The translations under genes were made by a program, and so were the position numbers. 64,000 nt of DNA. Source: Bin55 sp028819195 (GTDB taxonomy: Bacteria; Pseudomonadota; Gammaproteobacteria; Pseudomonadales; Azotimanducaceae). The notes under the pieces are model-generated. The model made no database searches, was not told the DNA's origin, and was given only the letters and a program-made list of their open reading frames with translations. Below are positions 18,507-27,868 of the stretch, one piece after another. The stretch spans positions 1 to 64,000 of the forward strand of contig JAPPMF010000009.1 of the NCBI GenBank assembly GCA_028819195.1. Reading direction: 5' to 3'. Each line of letters opens with the position of its first letter. The first letter of the stretch is position 1.

Positions 18507-19070
18507 TCATCTTCCTCTTACGTGTAATTGACCAATGCGACCAGGGTAACTAGAGTTTTTATCTTCGGGCCACTTTAAAGTAATTTCGAGTTCAATTCCT
18601 AACCAGTACGCTATAACAATTAACCTCTTACACGTTTCGGTCGCCTTCAAATATCTCATCGAGATATTGAGTTCTTTGATAGGTCCGAACTGCTTTGTTT
18701 TGACCTTTCCTCTAACTAAATCTTTTGGGTACTGTTCAAGTAAAGGTGCTAGATTTCCCTCTAATCTCTGAGTAGCAACGATGAGCATTTGCTTCAATGT
18801 GTTGTGCCAATCCGTTTTAACAACTTCCTGTTTATCGACGAAAGCGTGAATAATTCGAGTATTCTTCATGTCCGAAATGTTTTGGGGATTAATGGGTAAC
18901 ACTCCATGAGGGGGATCAAACAAATCGTCGGAGGAAGCGTTTATTTGATCTATCGTAGCTAGCGCATCAAGAGCTCGATTGATAACTGTGTCGTGGTCTT
19001 CGTGACTAGACCGTAGCTTTTCTATTCGCTCATATGTAGACTTGTTGAGTTTGATATTGAACGAGCCCAT
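18507..19070 (-). CDS. ribbon-helix-helix-like hypothetical protein
   Basis: Residues 4-37 fit a ribbon-helix-helix DNA-binding fold: a short strand (FNIKLNKSTY), then two helices separated by a polar turn. The remaining 150 residues form a separate domain with conserved-looking Trp and aromatic positions that I do not recognise. There is no signal peptide or membrane segment. It is a single gene, convergent with fic. Its stop is 246 nt from the fic stop. A role as a transcriptional or DNA-binding regulator is inferred from the N-terminus only. Confidence 0.55.
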   Translation of the reverse strand: MGSFNIKLNKSTYERIEKLRSSHEDHDTVINRALDALATIDQINASSDDLFDPPHGVLPINPQNISDMKNTRIIHAFVDKQEVVKTDWHNTLKQMLIVATQRLEGNLAPLLEQYPKDLVRGKVKTKQFGPIKELNISMRYLKATETCKRLIVIAYWLGIELEITLKWPEDKNSSYPGRIGQLHVRGR

Positions 19071-19346
19071 AGGTCACCCCCAATGTATTCCTCACAGTTT
19101 CAAGAGAACTTAGCAAATATCTATCAAAGATTCTGCATATTCCGGTAGGTATAGGGTTTCTGTTGGTTGAATCATGGTTTCACATCGTAGATTTAATAGT
19201 TATCAAGTACTAATCAATCCGGTCAATGAATGTGTTCGATACCTTATGAAGCTGAAACTCCATCTGAAGTGATGGAATGGACGCAAAACCTGGGGTCTGA
19301 AAATGTCGAGAAGAATAAGTTTCGTTGTTGCTTACTGGACTCAAGC

Positions 19347-22211
19347 TCAATCGTCCGACAGTTCCTTATGCAATGCTTCAGCGTCTGCTTCACTCAAGTA
19401 TTGAAGGGTTATCGATTCATTCGATGTCTCGACTTCGACAGTCCTTACTTTAAATAGACGATCTAAAAACGTAGAAGAAACATTCACACTCTGAATCCGA
19501 TTGCGCGGTACGAATTGGTGTTCCTGTGCCAACCATCCATCTCTATATCGAAGTACTGTTGGGGTTATGGAGTACCCCTTGAATGGAATATCTAGAAAAG
19601 GTCCCGAACCAATCCGTAATGCAAGTACCGCCCAAATAGAGAACATGATCCAAAAAATCGTCCATAACTGCTCTCCTTCATTTAGGTGGTTGTCGATATT
19701 TGCTGACAGTTCCGGCAACCACGGCGCGAGTATCAATAGAGTTAGAAACGTCAATATCGGTAAGCCAAACATGGCGAGCGCTAACGGCAACCCAAACAGT
19801 ACTAATAACATCGTCGTAGTAATCTCGCGCCTCCAACCTGCGAACTTTCTCCATTCGATTTGTTCGTTCTCATTTTCGGAGGTCGCTTGAACCTCATTAT
19901 CGTCTGCAGGTATCGTGATCGATTGTGAATCCAATGAAGTTGCGCCCTGTTCCGACATTGTCAGAGAATCACTTCCGGTGCTTGATACTTCAAGTAATCG
20001 CGCCGAAATATATTCTCGGAGTTTCACTGCCTCTCGCTGGTCCAAATCTCTAACGATAACCGATCCTTCGGCGGTGTCAAGACATAAAGTACTCAATCGA
20101 AACAACCAATCGATAAAGGTGTTAAGTGTTGACACCGATTGCAACCGGCTGTACCTCACGGTCTCAGTTTCACGCGAGAGGAACGACTTTTTCACAGTGA
20201 AGTCGACATCGCTGTACCCGTAGCGATACTTCGGTATTTTGAGACAAACGACAACAATCCTCCAGATTGCCAAACCACACCAGACAATCACAATAGGGAG
20301 TTTCAACACTTCGTACGAAACAGAAAACCAAGAATGAATCGCAAATGCAAGACCAAACAACAAAGGGATGAAAAAGATTATGGATGTCAATAGTTTCCCA
20401 ATGGCGCGCCGAACAACCGCTCTCTTGGGCAATGAGTGCCAATCTGTTGTAGTTTCGTGTTCTTCTTCACTCACTATATCGTCGTCGTAGCCACTAATCC
20501 GGCGTTCAACAACTCGCTTCATCTCTTCGGCTGTCGGAAGGTTCAAATAGCGAATAGACAGAGTCTCAGACGCAGAGTGAAAACGGATAGTCGAGCGGTT
20601 ACTTCTTCGTTGAATCCAACTCTGTTTAATCGACACTCGTTGGACTTTCTGTAACGGTACAACTTTGACCGACCACGAACCAATACCACCTTTTTTTTCC
20701 AGTAAAAAGTCATTGTTAATGGTGTATCCGTCCTGCTTCCAACTTATCCAAGTGGCAACGATGGCATATCCAACCAAAAAGAGTGAGTAAGGCCAAATCA
20801 GTCCCCGAGTAAAAGGAATGAAAGTAGCGATAAGCACTAGTGATACTGACAGCACAAGTACTACACTTATAACCAAGTCATGGACTAAATTCAAGACATG
20901 AATTGGTATAAATCGTTGAGTGAAAGGGGACACCGTTACTGGGGTATTCCTCTCCTCATTGACCATGTGAAGGACACGATCAGCACAGTCGCTAGTCACA
21001 TAGGGAATACGATATGTAAGCTTTTTGTCCTTACTAACGCTATCTAGTTCTACATTGCCACGGTTCAGTGACCGTTCGATAAAGTTCGTACTGAATGATG
21101 TCGATTGAACGCGGTCACGACGAATAGTCAAGCGATTTTTTGTTCGTAATCCGAACTCGGATCGTAGGTGTATCCCTTGCTGGGTTAAGGTAAAGCTGTA
21201 GTAGCCAACGATATATAAGATTCGTCTAATCAAATAAAACACAACTGACACTATCAGTGCTAGCGATATAAACAGAAACAGTTGTCCCTGTGGATGTTGG
21301 GTAATGGCAATTCCAGTAAATTGCTGAACTACTTCAACAATCGAAGTAGTCTCTGCGGCAAAATTTGCCAGGAGGTCGCTCATGGTTGCACTAACTTGCT
21401 TACCGAGGATTGCAAAAGGGCCTTCGTCCAATTCGAAGACACTCGGTGCATGCACGAGAATCTGATAGACAAATCGATACGCGACGTAGGCGACACCAAG
21501 CACCACAAAGCCAAAGATTGCATCTACTAATACATTGCCGTTCGCGAATGTCGCGCGCAGTAAATCACGAAGACTTAACTTATGTATGAGTTCACCCGGT
21601 TGTTCGGCAGACTCAACTTCGCTGTCAACCATAGATGATTCATCGTCTGGCTGTGAAGGTACTTGCTCTATCGTCTGATTTTTGACTCGGTTCTCCCACT
21701 CTAATGCCAATGAGTACGGAATATAAGGTATTTCTATTGTGTTGTCCGAAGATCCGGCGGTAACCAAGGAAATATCAGCTACCTTAAGTAACCGTTGGAG
21801 CGGGGATTGGGTTAACAAGATCGAGCGTACATTAAACCAATCGAAGTCTAGTATTTTTTGGGAACCTAACCCCGTCTTGGTAGAAATTTTCTTGTCGTCC
21901 CAACGAAACCGCAAAGTCCAAAATTTGAAGACGGATATAGCCAGTTGAACAATTAAGACTCCAAGACACAGCGCCAGCAACCGGAAAGACCAATGAACAC
22001 CAAACATTTTGAGTGTGCCTAGTGCATAAAGTGCGAGCACTGCACCACCACTACCTTTCAACAACAATCCTATTAACTTACCCGTACTAGCAATGGCAAA
22101 TCCACGGATCAGATAGCCGACAATCACCAAAGGTGACGAGCGTTGATACGTAACAGAGTCTGAGTCGTCCCGTGGTGGTTGATTCACAGCAGTGTTATCA
22201 GTTTGATTCAT
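19347..22211 (-). CDS. multi-pass membrane protein with five bacterial PH (bPH2/YdbT-like) domains
   Basis: This 954-residue integral membrane protein repeats a unit of two hydrophobic helices followed by a bPH2 (DUF304) domain. The domains lie at about 105-180, 335-410, 490-565, 660-740 and 875-950. Each shows the pattern of a Leu/Arg-rich strand, then R-x-R-x-Q-S/V (for example RRDRVQS, LQKVQRV, YSRLQS, PRNRIQS) and an F-x-x-x-L/R turn. YdbT-family proteins usually have two or three such domains in about 450-500 residues, so this looks like an internal duplication or fusion. The family's molecular role is poorly known; links to envelope stress and antimicrobial-peptide tolerance have been reported for Bacillus homologues. 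It has no YdbS partner next to it. Confidence 0.82.
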   Translation of the reverse strand: MNQTDNTAVNQPPRDDSDSVTYQRSSPLVIVGYLIRGFAIASTGKLIGLLLKGSGGAVLALYALGTLKMFGVHWSFRLLALCLGVLIVQLAISVFKFWTLRFRWDDKKISTKTGLGSQKILDFDWFNVRSILLTQSPLQRLLKVADISLVTAGSSDNTIEIPYIPYSLALEWENRVKNQTIEQVPSQPDDESSMVDSEVESAEQPGELIHKLSLRDLLRATFANGNVLVDAIFGFVVLGVAYVAYRFVYQILVHAPSVFELDEGPFAILGKQVSATMSDLLANFAAETTSIVEVVQQFTGIAITQHPQGQLFLFISLALIVSVVFYLIRRILYIVGYYSFTLTQQGIHLRSEFGLRTKNRLTIRRDRVQSTSFSTNFIERSLNRGNVELDSVSKDKKLTYRIPYVTSDCADRVLHMVNEERNTPVTVSPFTQRFIPIHVLNLVHDLVISVVLVLSVSLVLIATFIPFTRGLIWPYSLFLVGYAIVATWISWKQDGYTINNDFLLEKKGGIGSWSVKVVPLQKVQRVSIKQSWIQRRSNRSTIRFHSASETLSIRYLNLPTAEEMKRVVERRISGYDDDIVSEEEHETTTDWHSLPKRAVVRRAIGKLLTSIIFFIPLLFGLAFAIHSWFSVSYEVLKLPIVIVWCGLAIWRIVVVCLKIPKYRYGYSDVDFTVKKSFLSRETETVRYSRLQSVSTLNTFIDWLFRLSTLCLDTAEGSVIVRDLDQREAVKLREYISARLLEVSSTGSDSLTMSEQGATSLDSQSITIPADDNEVQATSENENEQIEWRKFAGWRREITTTMLLVLFGLPLALAMFGLPILTFLTLLILAPWLPELSANIDNHLNEGEQLWTIFWIMFSIWAVLALRIGSGPFLDIPFKGYSITPTVLRYRDGWLAQEHQFVPRNRIQSVNVSSTFLDRLFKVRTVEVETSNESITLQYLSEADAEALHKELSDD

Positions 22212-22673
22212 GTTTTAATCCGTAAGTCCAAGAAATCTATCGGTTTCTTCATCAAAAATTTCACGATAACTTTGGGAAATTCCTTCCAAATTTACATATT
22301 TGTCAAACCATAAATTATGTATCTTGCCCGAGTCCGACTATGGTTGGTCGAGACAACAATGGACTCCGTTCCTTGATTTTTCGTGGTCCGACACCGAGTC
22401 CAATATCCCCGCTGCAGGAAACACGGAGACAAACTTGGATTTTGGAATGGGTTCATGGTACTAGGCTGCAGAAGACACAAAAATAAAGATTAAAATCACT
22501 GGTTTGAGTAATAACGACAGCCAACCATTACCACAGGTTTTCGACGAACATTGCAAGCTACTTCACGATCGACAGTTCAATTATGTATCCACTTACCCAA
22601 GAAGTTATCGGACACTGGTTCCGTTTTGCTGTTGGTTGGACACTACAATCTTGACTTCATAAAAGGAGATAAC
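22212..22673. other. intergenic region upstream of the lipoprotein gene
   Basis: About 460 bases separate the bPH protein start from the lipoprotein start. A 62-codon minus frame at 22292-22480 is unsupported. In-frame codons upstream of 22674 exist, but they would destroy the signal peptide and are not used. No strong promoter match or repeat was found. Confidence 0.4.
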
Positions 22674-23195
22674 ATGAAGAAATCAATCACTTTCCTCGCA
22701 ATGCTGGGATCAATCCTGGTCTTACTGTTTGCGCTCAGTTCTTGTGACAGACAGGATGACTCTACGAGTGCAGAGTCTGACATGGACGAAGAGCACATGG
22801 ACGACGGCGATTCAAAAGTAGATGAATCTGAGGAATCTGCAGAAGTCGCCTCAAGTGAGTCCGGCGAAGAGGCAGGTACACAGTACGCGAAAACTGATAC
22901 GTACGATGAAATACGCAACGGTGCTCGCTTAGTTTTGAACTACAATTCAGAAACACAGACATTCTTTGGTACAGTGGAAAACACGACCGACGAAACGCTC
23001 ACGAAAGTCAGAGTTGAAGTGCATCTTTCCAACGGTACAGAACTTGGACCGACAGAACCGAGCGATCTGGAAGCAGGCACATCCCAGTCGGTTTTTCTAT
23101 CTGCTCAAGACGAGGAATTTGACACGTGGGGCGCACACCCGGAAGTAAGTGAGTCTGGCGGTGGCGAACACGGTACGGAGGAAAATCACGATTAA
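22674..23195 (+). CDS. lipoprotein with FxLYD-like domain
   Basis: This protein of about 173 residues starts at an ATG with AAAGGAG 6 nt upstream. A classical lipoprotein signal peptide ends in the lipobox FALSSC with Cys24 as the lipidated residue. Residues 25-75 are a very acidic Ser/Glu/Asp linker. Residues 80-160 form one small beta-sandwich resembling FxLYD domains (FFGTVENTTDETLTKVRVEV), which often mediate surface interactions. It would sit at the inner or outer membrane facing the periplasm. No partner is evident and the ligand is unknown. Confidence 0.78.
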   Translation: MKKSITFLAMLGSILVLLFALSSCDRQDDSTSAESDMDEEHMDDGDSKVDESEESAEVASSESGEEAGTQYAKTDTYDEIRNGARLVLNYNSETQTFFGTVENTTDETLTKVRVEVHLSNGTELGPTEPSDLEAGTSQSVFLSAQDEEFDTWGAHPEVSESGGGEHGTEENHD

Positions 23196-23784
23196 ATCGG
23201 GGACATTTTCGCACCGCTAATTCCATTTTTGATACGAGTCGGCCGCGATCTCAAACTACCTATACCAATGAAGAAAAGGGCTGGTAGGAAAGATTGGGGA
23301 ATTATTTGATGACTTCTATGACCAGTAAATAAGTATATTTTTGGTGTTCAATCTAAGTATTTAAATTCCAAAAATTTAATGGATGGTCGTTCAAAATACC
23401 CTTCATATGGTTTTGTATTAGATCTAAGAACTCTCCATTCGGGGACGTCAACGGAATGAAAGTGACTGAGAACTTGTCATTTATTCGGCGCAACAGTCCA
23501 ATGATCTTTAAATTCAGCGACATGATAGTATTCAATTAAAGCCACTCAGTGTTGTTGCAAAAATCTGCTGCCTTACCTCTAAGTTCAATAGTCTTGTTCG
23601 CACTTCAAAGAGTGTATTGTTGTAGAAGTTATTGTCTCAAGTATTCACCGAACTATCGTCAAATCGAGTCGCACAATTCGGATCCGCGCAAACGACCAAT
23701 CTCGCGTTCACCCGCCTCAAAAGGTGTCCGTCACTCTTTCAAAACTAAGACCAGCTAGCAACAACCTGATAGTAAGAATGAGTC
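23196..23784. other. intergenic region upstream of gshB
   Basis: About 590 bases have no supported gene. Frames of 60 codons at 23353-23535 (minus) and 69 codons at 23549-23758 (plus) lack ribosome sites and family resemblance. I see no terminator after the lipoprotein gene. Confidence 0.4.
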
Positions 23785-23790
23785 TATAAT
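23785..23790 (+). promoter_or_regulatory. candidate -10 box giving a leaderless gshB transcript
   Basis: A perfect TATAAT ends 6 nt before the gshB ATG. If used, transcription would begin at or next to the start codon. No Shine-Dalgarno precedes gshB, which fits, but no good -35 is visible 17 nt upstream. Confidence 0.35.
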
Positions 23791-23796
23791 TTCACT

Positions 23797-24771
23797 ATGA
23801 TTGAGGTACTATTCATCGTCGATCCTTTACCGTCTTTGAACCTCAAGAAAGATTCTTCAATCGCGATGATTTGTGCGGCCGCGCGACACGGTTGGTCGGT
23901 ATCAGTAACTGAACCCAAATATCTTTACTGCAGTGATGGAAAGGCGCACGTAAATTGTTCAAGAATAACTATTGATGACGAAGTACTGAGCGCCTTTGAC
24001 TCGTCTAAAAACTACAGTTCTCCTTGGTATCAACTCTCCGAATGGACCCTTCGACCTCTGAACTCGTTCCCAGTTATTTTCATGCGGAAGGAACCACCTT
24101 TTGACATTCAGTACATCTATACGACGTACTTTCTAGACCTCGCGGAATCGGATGGTTCTTTAGTCGTGAATAAACCTAGTAGCCTGCGTGACTGTAACGA
24201 GAAGTTTTACGTTGCAGAATTCCCGGAGTTCACCCCCCCGACCTTAGTTTCCCAAAATCTAACACATCTCAGTGCCTTTCACCAAAAGCACCAAGATGTC
24301 GTATTTAAACCATTGGACGGAATGAGTGGGAAAGGCATCTTTCGTATTGATAAAGACGATTCGAACCTCAATGTTGTTATCGAAACCTTAACGGCGCGCG
24401 AACGTATCCCTATCATGGCGCAAAAATATATCCCAGAGATCACTGAGGGCGACAAACGAATTATCTTGATCGACGGTAAAGCCATACCTTTCGCTTTAGC
24501 GCGTATCCCCCAACTCGGTGAGTTTCGCGCCAACCTTGCGACTGGCGCTAAAGGCGTTACCCAACCTTTGTCCGAACGCGACCAAGAAATCTGTACTGCT
24601 ATCGGCAAAGATTTTCAAAAACGTGGGCTACTATTCGTCGGCATCGATATTATTGGAGACTACCTTACTGAAATAAATGTAACTTGTCCTACGGGTATAC
24701 GCGAAATCGATACCCATTGCAATACCGATATTGGTTTGAGTTTAATAAAAGCTGCTGAACGGCAACTTTGA
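23797..24771 (+). CDS. gshB: glutathione synthetase
   Basis: This 324-residue enzyme joins gamma-glutamylcysteine and glycine with ATP to give glutathione in the cytoplasm. It has the usual three-part layout. An N-terminal prokaryotic GSH-synthetase domain (about 1-120) contains FMRKEPPFD. The ATP-grasp domain follows, with KPLDGMSGKGIF at about 171-182 as the phosphate loop. The ending EINVTCPTGIREID is diagnostic of GshB. Length matches the family (about 315-320). It heads the gshB-yqgE-ruvX-yggS-proC-yggT-rdgB-hemW run, a conserved gammaproteobacterial order. gshA is not in the window. Confidence 0.97.
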   Translation: MIEVLFIVDPLPSLNLKKDSSIAMICAAARHGWSVSVTEPKYLYCSDGKAHVNCSRITIDDEVLSAFDSSKNYSSPWYQLSEWTLRPLNSFPVIFMRKEPPFDIQYIYTTYFLDLAESDGSLVVNKPSSLRDCNEKFYVAEFPEFTPPTLVSQNLTHLSAFHQKHQDVVFKPLDGMSGKGIFRIDKDDSNLNVVIETLTARERIPIMAQKYIPEITEGDKRIILIDGKAIPFALARIPQLGEFRANLATGAKGVTQPLSERDQEICTAIGKDFQKRGLLFVGIDIIGDYLTEINVTCPTGIREIDTHCNTDIGLSLIKAAERQL

Positions 24772-24794
24772 GATCAACTTACTGAGCATGAACT

Positions 24795-25367
24795 TTGACT
24801 GAACTTAATCTTATCAATCAGTTTCTAGTAGCTTTACCCGTGCAAGTCAATACTTATTTCGAAGATACAGTGACTTTTTTGGTTCATCACGGCGACGAAG
24901 GCTCAATGGGTTTCGTTATCAATCGACCGACACCAGTGCGAATCGATGATGTTTTGATTCAAGCGGAACTGACACCAAACACTGAATCAGATGCGGTAAT
25001 TTTGGAAGGTGGCCCAGTTAGCAGAACCTCACCGACGATCATTCATACAGATGACTTTAACACCGAAGGCACCTTTGAAATAGCCAATGACCTTTTTTGC
25101 ACCTCTGAACTGCGCGACGGTGATATCATGCATTTTCTCCGGGCTTTAGCCGAAGGCAAAGGGCCAACACATTATTTGTTTTTCTTGGGCTATGCTGGAT
25201 GGGCACCCCAACAACTCGAAGATGAACTCGAAACCAATTCTTGGATCACCTGTCCTGCCGATCTACAAATTCTGTTTAACGAACCATACGAATCAAGGTT
25301 TCAACAGATTGTGTCGGATATTGGAATTGACTTCGACCGAATGGGACCTACTAGTGGCTCTGCTTGA
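24795..25367 (+). CDS. yqgE: YqgE/AlgH family protein
   Basis: This 190-residue protein is a DUF179 (YqgE/AlgH) member. It shows the N-terminal NQFLVALP, GSMGFVINRP, LEGGPVS and the later LGYAGWAPQQLEDEL block, all hallmarks of the family. Biochemical function is unknown; in Pseudomonas AlgH affects alginate and stress regulation. The start is TTG at 24795, because the ATG just upstream runs into a stop. It sits between gshB and ruvX, as in most gammaproteobacteria, and is probably cotranscribed with both. Confidence 0.95.
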   Translation: MTELNLINQFLVALPVQVNTYFEDTVTFLVHHGDEGSMGFVINRPTPVRIDDVLIQAELTPNTESDAVILEGGPVSRTSPTIIHTDDFNTEGTFEIANDLFCTSELRDGDIMHFLRALAEGKGPTHYLFFLGYAGWAPQQLEDELETNSWITCPADLQILFNEPYESRFQQIVSDIGIDFDRMGPTSGSA

Positions 25368-25374
25368 TCTTACG

Positions 25375-25785
25375 ATGTCTGTTCGTCGCTTAGCACTCTC
25401 CTTTGATTTTGGGAAAAAGCATATTGGTGTAGCCAGTATCGAGGTTTCTTCACGCACGATCAATCCGAAAGGGATTGTGAAAGCTAATAATGGTCGTCCG
25501 AATCTACCACAATTGGATTTCATCGTCCAAACGTGGAAGCCGACCGATTTAGTGGTGGGATTACCACTCCACATGGATGCGCGACCATCGACGATGTCAA
25601 GAGCAGCGCAAAAGTTCGGTACATTTCTGGAGAAACGGTTTGATCTACCGGTACACTATGTAGATGAACGGTTAAGTTCGGACGAAGCTGCTCGACGTTC
25701 CGAGGAAGACGAACCTGACCATGCTTTAGCTGCTGTCGTGATCGGTGAATCGTGGTTACACGAAATCGTGAGAGTACGACGATAA
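25375..25785 (+). CDS. ruvX: Holliday junction resolvase-like RuvX/YqgF
   Basis: This 136-residue protein has the RNase H-like YqgF fold. LSFDFGKKHIGVA at about 9-21 carries the first catalytic Asp, VVGLPLHMDA is the central block, VHYVDERLSS contains the middle acidic residue and DHALAAVVI the last. It is implicated in pre-16S rRNA 5'-end processing, and an earlier proposal was Holliday-junction resolution. Length equals E. coli YqgF (138). ATG at 25375 is chosen; an open frame continues upstream inside yqgE but is not part of the gene. It lies 7 nt after yqgE. Confidence 0.93.
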   Translation: MSVRRLALSFDFGKKHIGVASIEVSSRTINPKGIVKANNGRPNLPQLDFIVQTWKPTDLVVGLPLHMDARPSTMSRAAQKFGTFLEKRFDLPVHYVDERLSSDEAARRSEEDEPDHALAAVVIGESWLHEIVRVRR

Positions 25786-25830
25786 CTTATTCGGCTTCAA
25801 CGATCTAATCCTGCCATTCAAGGAATTCGA

Positions 25831-26526
25831 TTGGATCAATCCCTACAACAACGATACCACTTAATCCAAAAATGTATCGAAAGTTGTTCTACGAAACATC
25901 TTTCTACGATGAAAAAAGTTGTGATCGTAGGGGCGAGTAAACAACAAAGCGTCGACGCGATCAGGCAACTCTACGAGCTAGGAATCACCCATTTTGGAGA
26001 AAACTACGTGCAAGATGCACTACCTAAAATTTCCAGTACGGCAGATACTAAAATTAAGTGGCACTACATTGGTAAAGTTCAGTCGAACAAAACTCAATTG
26101 ATCGCAACACATTTTGATTGGGTTCAATCGGTCGATCAATTGCGTATAGCCGAACGCTTAAACCAAGCTCGATCACTACTACAAGACAAAGAACCGCTAA
26201 ATGTATGTATCGAAGTGAATTTGGACAATGAACCATCAAAATCGGGAATACAAACAACAGAAGTGCATAACTTTGTGAAATCATTGAAACAGTTCAAATC
26301 GTTACAACTACGTGGTCTGATGGCAATACCTAACGCTTCGAGCGATGTAAAAGGGATACGACAGGCGTTCCGGCGCTTATATGAACTTTTTGTAACTTGT
26401 CGAACTCTGGATAGTCCTCAATGGGACACCTTATCGATGGGTATGTCTGCAGATTATCACATCGCGATTACTGAAGGTGCAACCATGATTCGACTTGGTA
26501 CCGCATTATTTGGACCACGAAAATGA
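25831..26526 (+). CDS. yggS: PLP homeostasis protein (PLPBP/YggS)
   Basis: This 231-residue protein is an alanine-racemase-fold PLP-binding protein that buffers free pyridoxal phosphate. The PLP Lys is in VGASK (about 36), followed by FGENYVQDALPKI, WHYIGKVQSNK and SMGMSADYHIAI near the phosphate site, all characteristic of YggS/PROSC. Usual length is about 230-235. The start is probably TTG at 25831. The ATGA overlap with proC (4 nt) shows translational coupling, matching the widely conserved yggS-proC pairing. Confidence 0.95.
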   Translation: MDQSLQQRYHLIQKCIESCSTKHLSTMKKVVIVGASKQQSVDAIRQLYELGITHFGENYVQDALPKISSTADTKIKWHYIGKVQSNKTQLIATHFDWVQSVDQLRIAERLNQARSLLQDKEPLNVCIEVNLDNEPSKSGIQTTEVHNFVKSLKQFKSLQLRGLMAIPNASSDVKGIRQAFRRLYELFVTCRTLDSPQWDTLSMGMSADYHIAITEGATMIRLGTALFGPRK

Positions 26527-27329
26527 CTTTACAAGTCGCTATTATTGGTGGTGGAAATATGGGTCAAGCATTGTCACGCGGGATCTTACGCGATACTAGT
26601 CTTGATGCGAATGTTACGGTTGCAGATCCAAGAGCTGAGGTTCTTCTCAACGAATTTCCTATTGACATTCGAGTCGTAACCGACAATCGTAAAGCAATTG
26701 AACCTTCAGAGGTTGTGATTCTTGCTTTAAAACCACAAGTTATGGAATCAGTCGTCAAGCCGTTGCGACCGTATATCGGCGACAAGATTGTAGTAACGGT
26801 TGCGGCTGGCATTCCTATTACAAAATATGAGGATTGGCTAGGTTCACACATCGCGCTGATCCGATGTATGCCGAATACTCCTTCGCTAGTCGGTATGGGT
26901 GTTTCCGGGCTGTTTGCGAACGCAAATGCGACTGCAGCTGATCGCGAAATAGTAGAGCGGTTGCTACAGTCCACTGGCGACCTTTTGTGGGTTAAAAGTG
27001 AAAATGAACTTCATACAATCACTGCGTTATCGGGTAGTGGTCCTGCTTACTTCATCTATATGATGGAAGCAATGATAAAACAAGGTATTGAGCTGGGGTT
27101 TACACCCAGCAGGAGTCGCGCAATTGTGGTTCAAACTGCATTGGGGACCGCGACGCTAGCAGCGCAATCTGACGAGGACTTACAACAATTACGGCATAGA
27201 ATTACATCACCACGTGGTACGACCGAACGGGCAATTCAAGTATTCGATGAGTTAGCAGTCGACCGTGGTATTCAAGAAGGAACAAAAAGTGCCCACCAAC
27301 GATCAATCGAATTAGCAGAGAGTTTTTAA
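26523..27329 (+). CDS. proC: pyrroline-5-carboxylate reductase
   Basis: This 268-residue enzyme makes the final NAD(P)H-dependent reduction to L-proline. The Rossmann glycine motif IIGGGNMGQA is at 8-17. ALKPQ, MPNTPSLVG and TALSGSGPAYF identify the P5CR family and its substrate-binding dimer helices, and the C-terminal ITSPRGTTE is the ProC signature. Length is typical. It overlaps yggS by 4 nt and precedes yggT by 5 nt, so the three are one operon. Confidence 0.97.
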   Translation: MTLQVAIIGGGNMGQALSRGILRDTSLDANVTVADPRAEVLLNEFPIDIRVVTDNRKAIEPSEVVILALKPQVMESVVKPLRPYIGDKIVVTVAAGIPITKYEDWLGSHIALIRCMPNTPSLVGMGVSGLFANANATAADREIVERLLQSTGDLLWVKSENELHTITALSGSGPAYFIYMMEAMIKQGIELGFTPSRSRAIVVQTALGTATLAAQSDEDLQQLRHRITSPRGTTERAIQVFDELAVDRGIQEGTKSAHQRSIELAESF

Positions 27330-27334
27330 TTGGT

Positions 27335-27865
27335 ATGACTGAAATTTTGAGTTTCTTACTTGGATGTGTTATGTTGATCGTCTTGCTGCGCTTTCTGGTG
27401 CAACTAACAGGCGTGAATTTTTATAACCCGATCGCTAACGCTATTGTGAAGTTAACAAATCCAATACTCCGACCGGTCCGGAAGCTACTTCCATCGTACG
27501 AACAGTGGGATTTTGCCTCACTCGCGACGGTCTTTGTGATCAGTATCACGATTAAACTCATTCCACAGTTATTTACCGAGGTAGCGATTGGTGCTACCCT
27601 TTTGAACGGTGTCTTAGAAGCTGTAAAAGTCGCCATCTGGGTGTTCATCATAACTTTAGCTTGTTCCGTAATTATGAGTTGGATTGCTCCGAGCACTTAT
27701 TCACCTATCAACGAATTTACGCGCCAGATCAGCGATTTTTTCCTAAGACCATTACGGCGATTCCTACCGACGATTGAGGGTTTTGATTTTTCGCCTATGC
27801 TTGCGATGTTCATCTGTATCTTATTACTGCGATTTGTGATTCCGAACCTGATACAATCAGTGTGA
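27335..27865 (+). CDS. yggT: YggT family membrane protein
   Basis: This 176-residue integral membrane protein has two copies of the YggT unit, each with two helices around a PxxRPxR-type loop. NPILRPVRKLLPS near 45-58 and DFFLRPLRRFLPT near 128-140 mark the two copies. The family is linked to osmotic shock tolerance and appears between proC and rdgB in many proteobacteria, as here. Exact function is unknown. ATG at 27335 is used. Confidence 0.93.
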   Translation: MTEILSFLLGCVMLIVLLRFLVQLTGVNFYNPIANAIVKLTNPILRPVRKLLPSYEQWDFASLATVFVISITIKLIPQLFTEVAIGATLLNGVLEAVKVAIWVFIITLACSVIMSWIAPSTYSPINEFTRQISDFFLRPLRRFLPTIEGFDFSPMLAMFICILLLRFVIPNLIQSV

Positions 27866-27868
27866 AAC

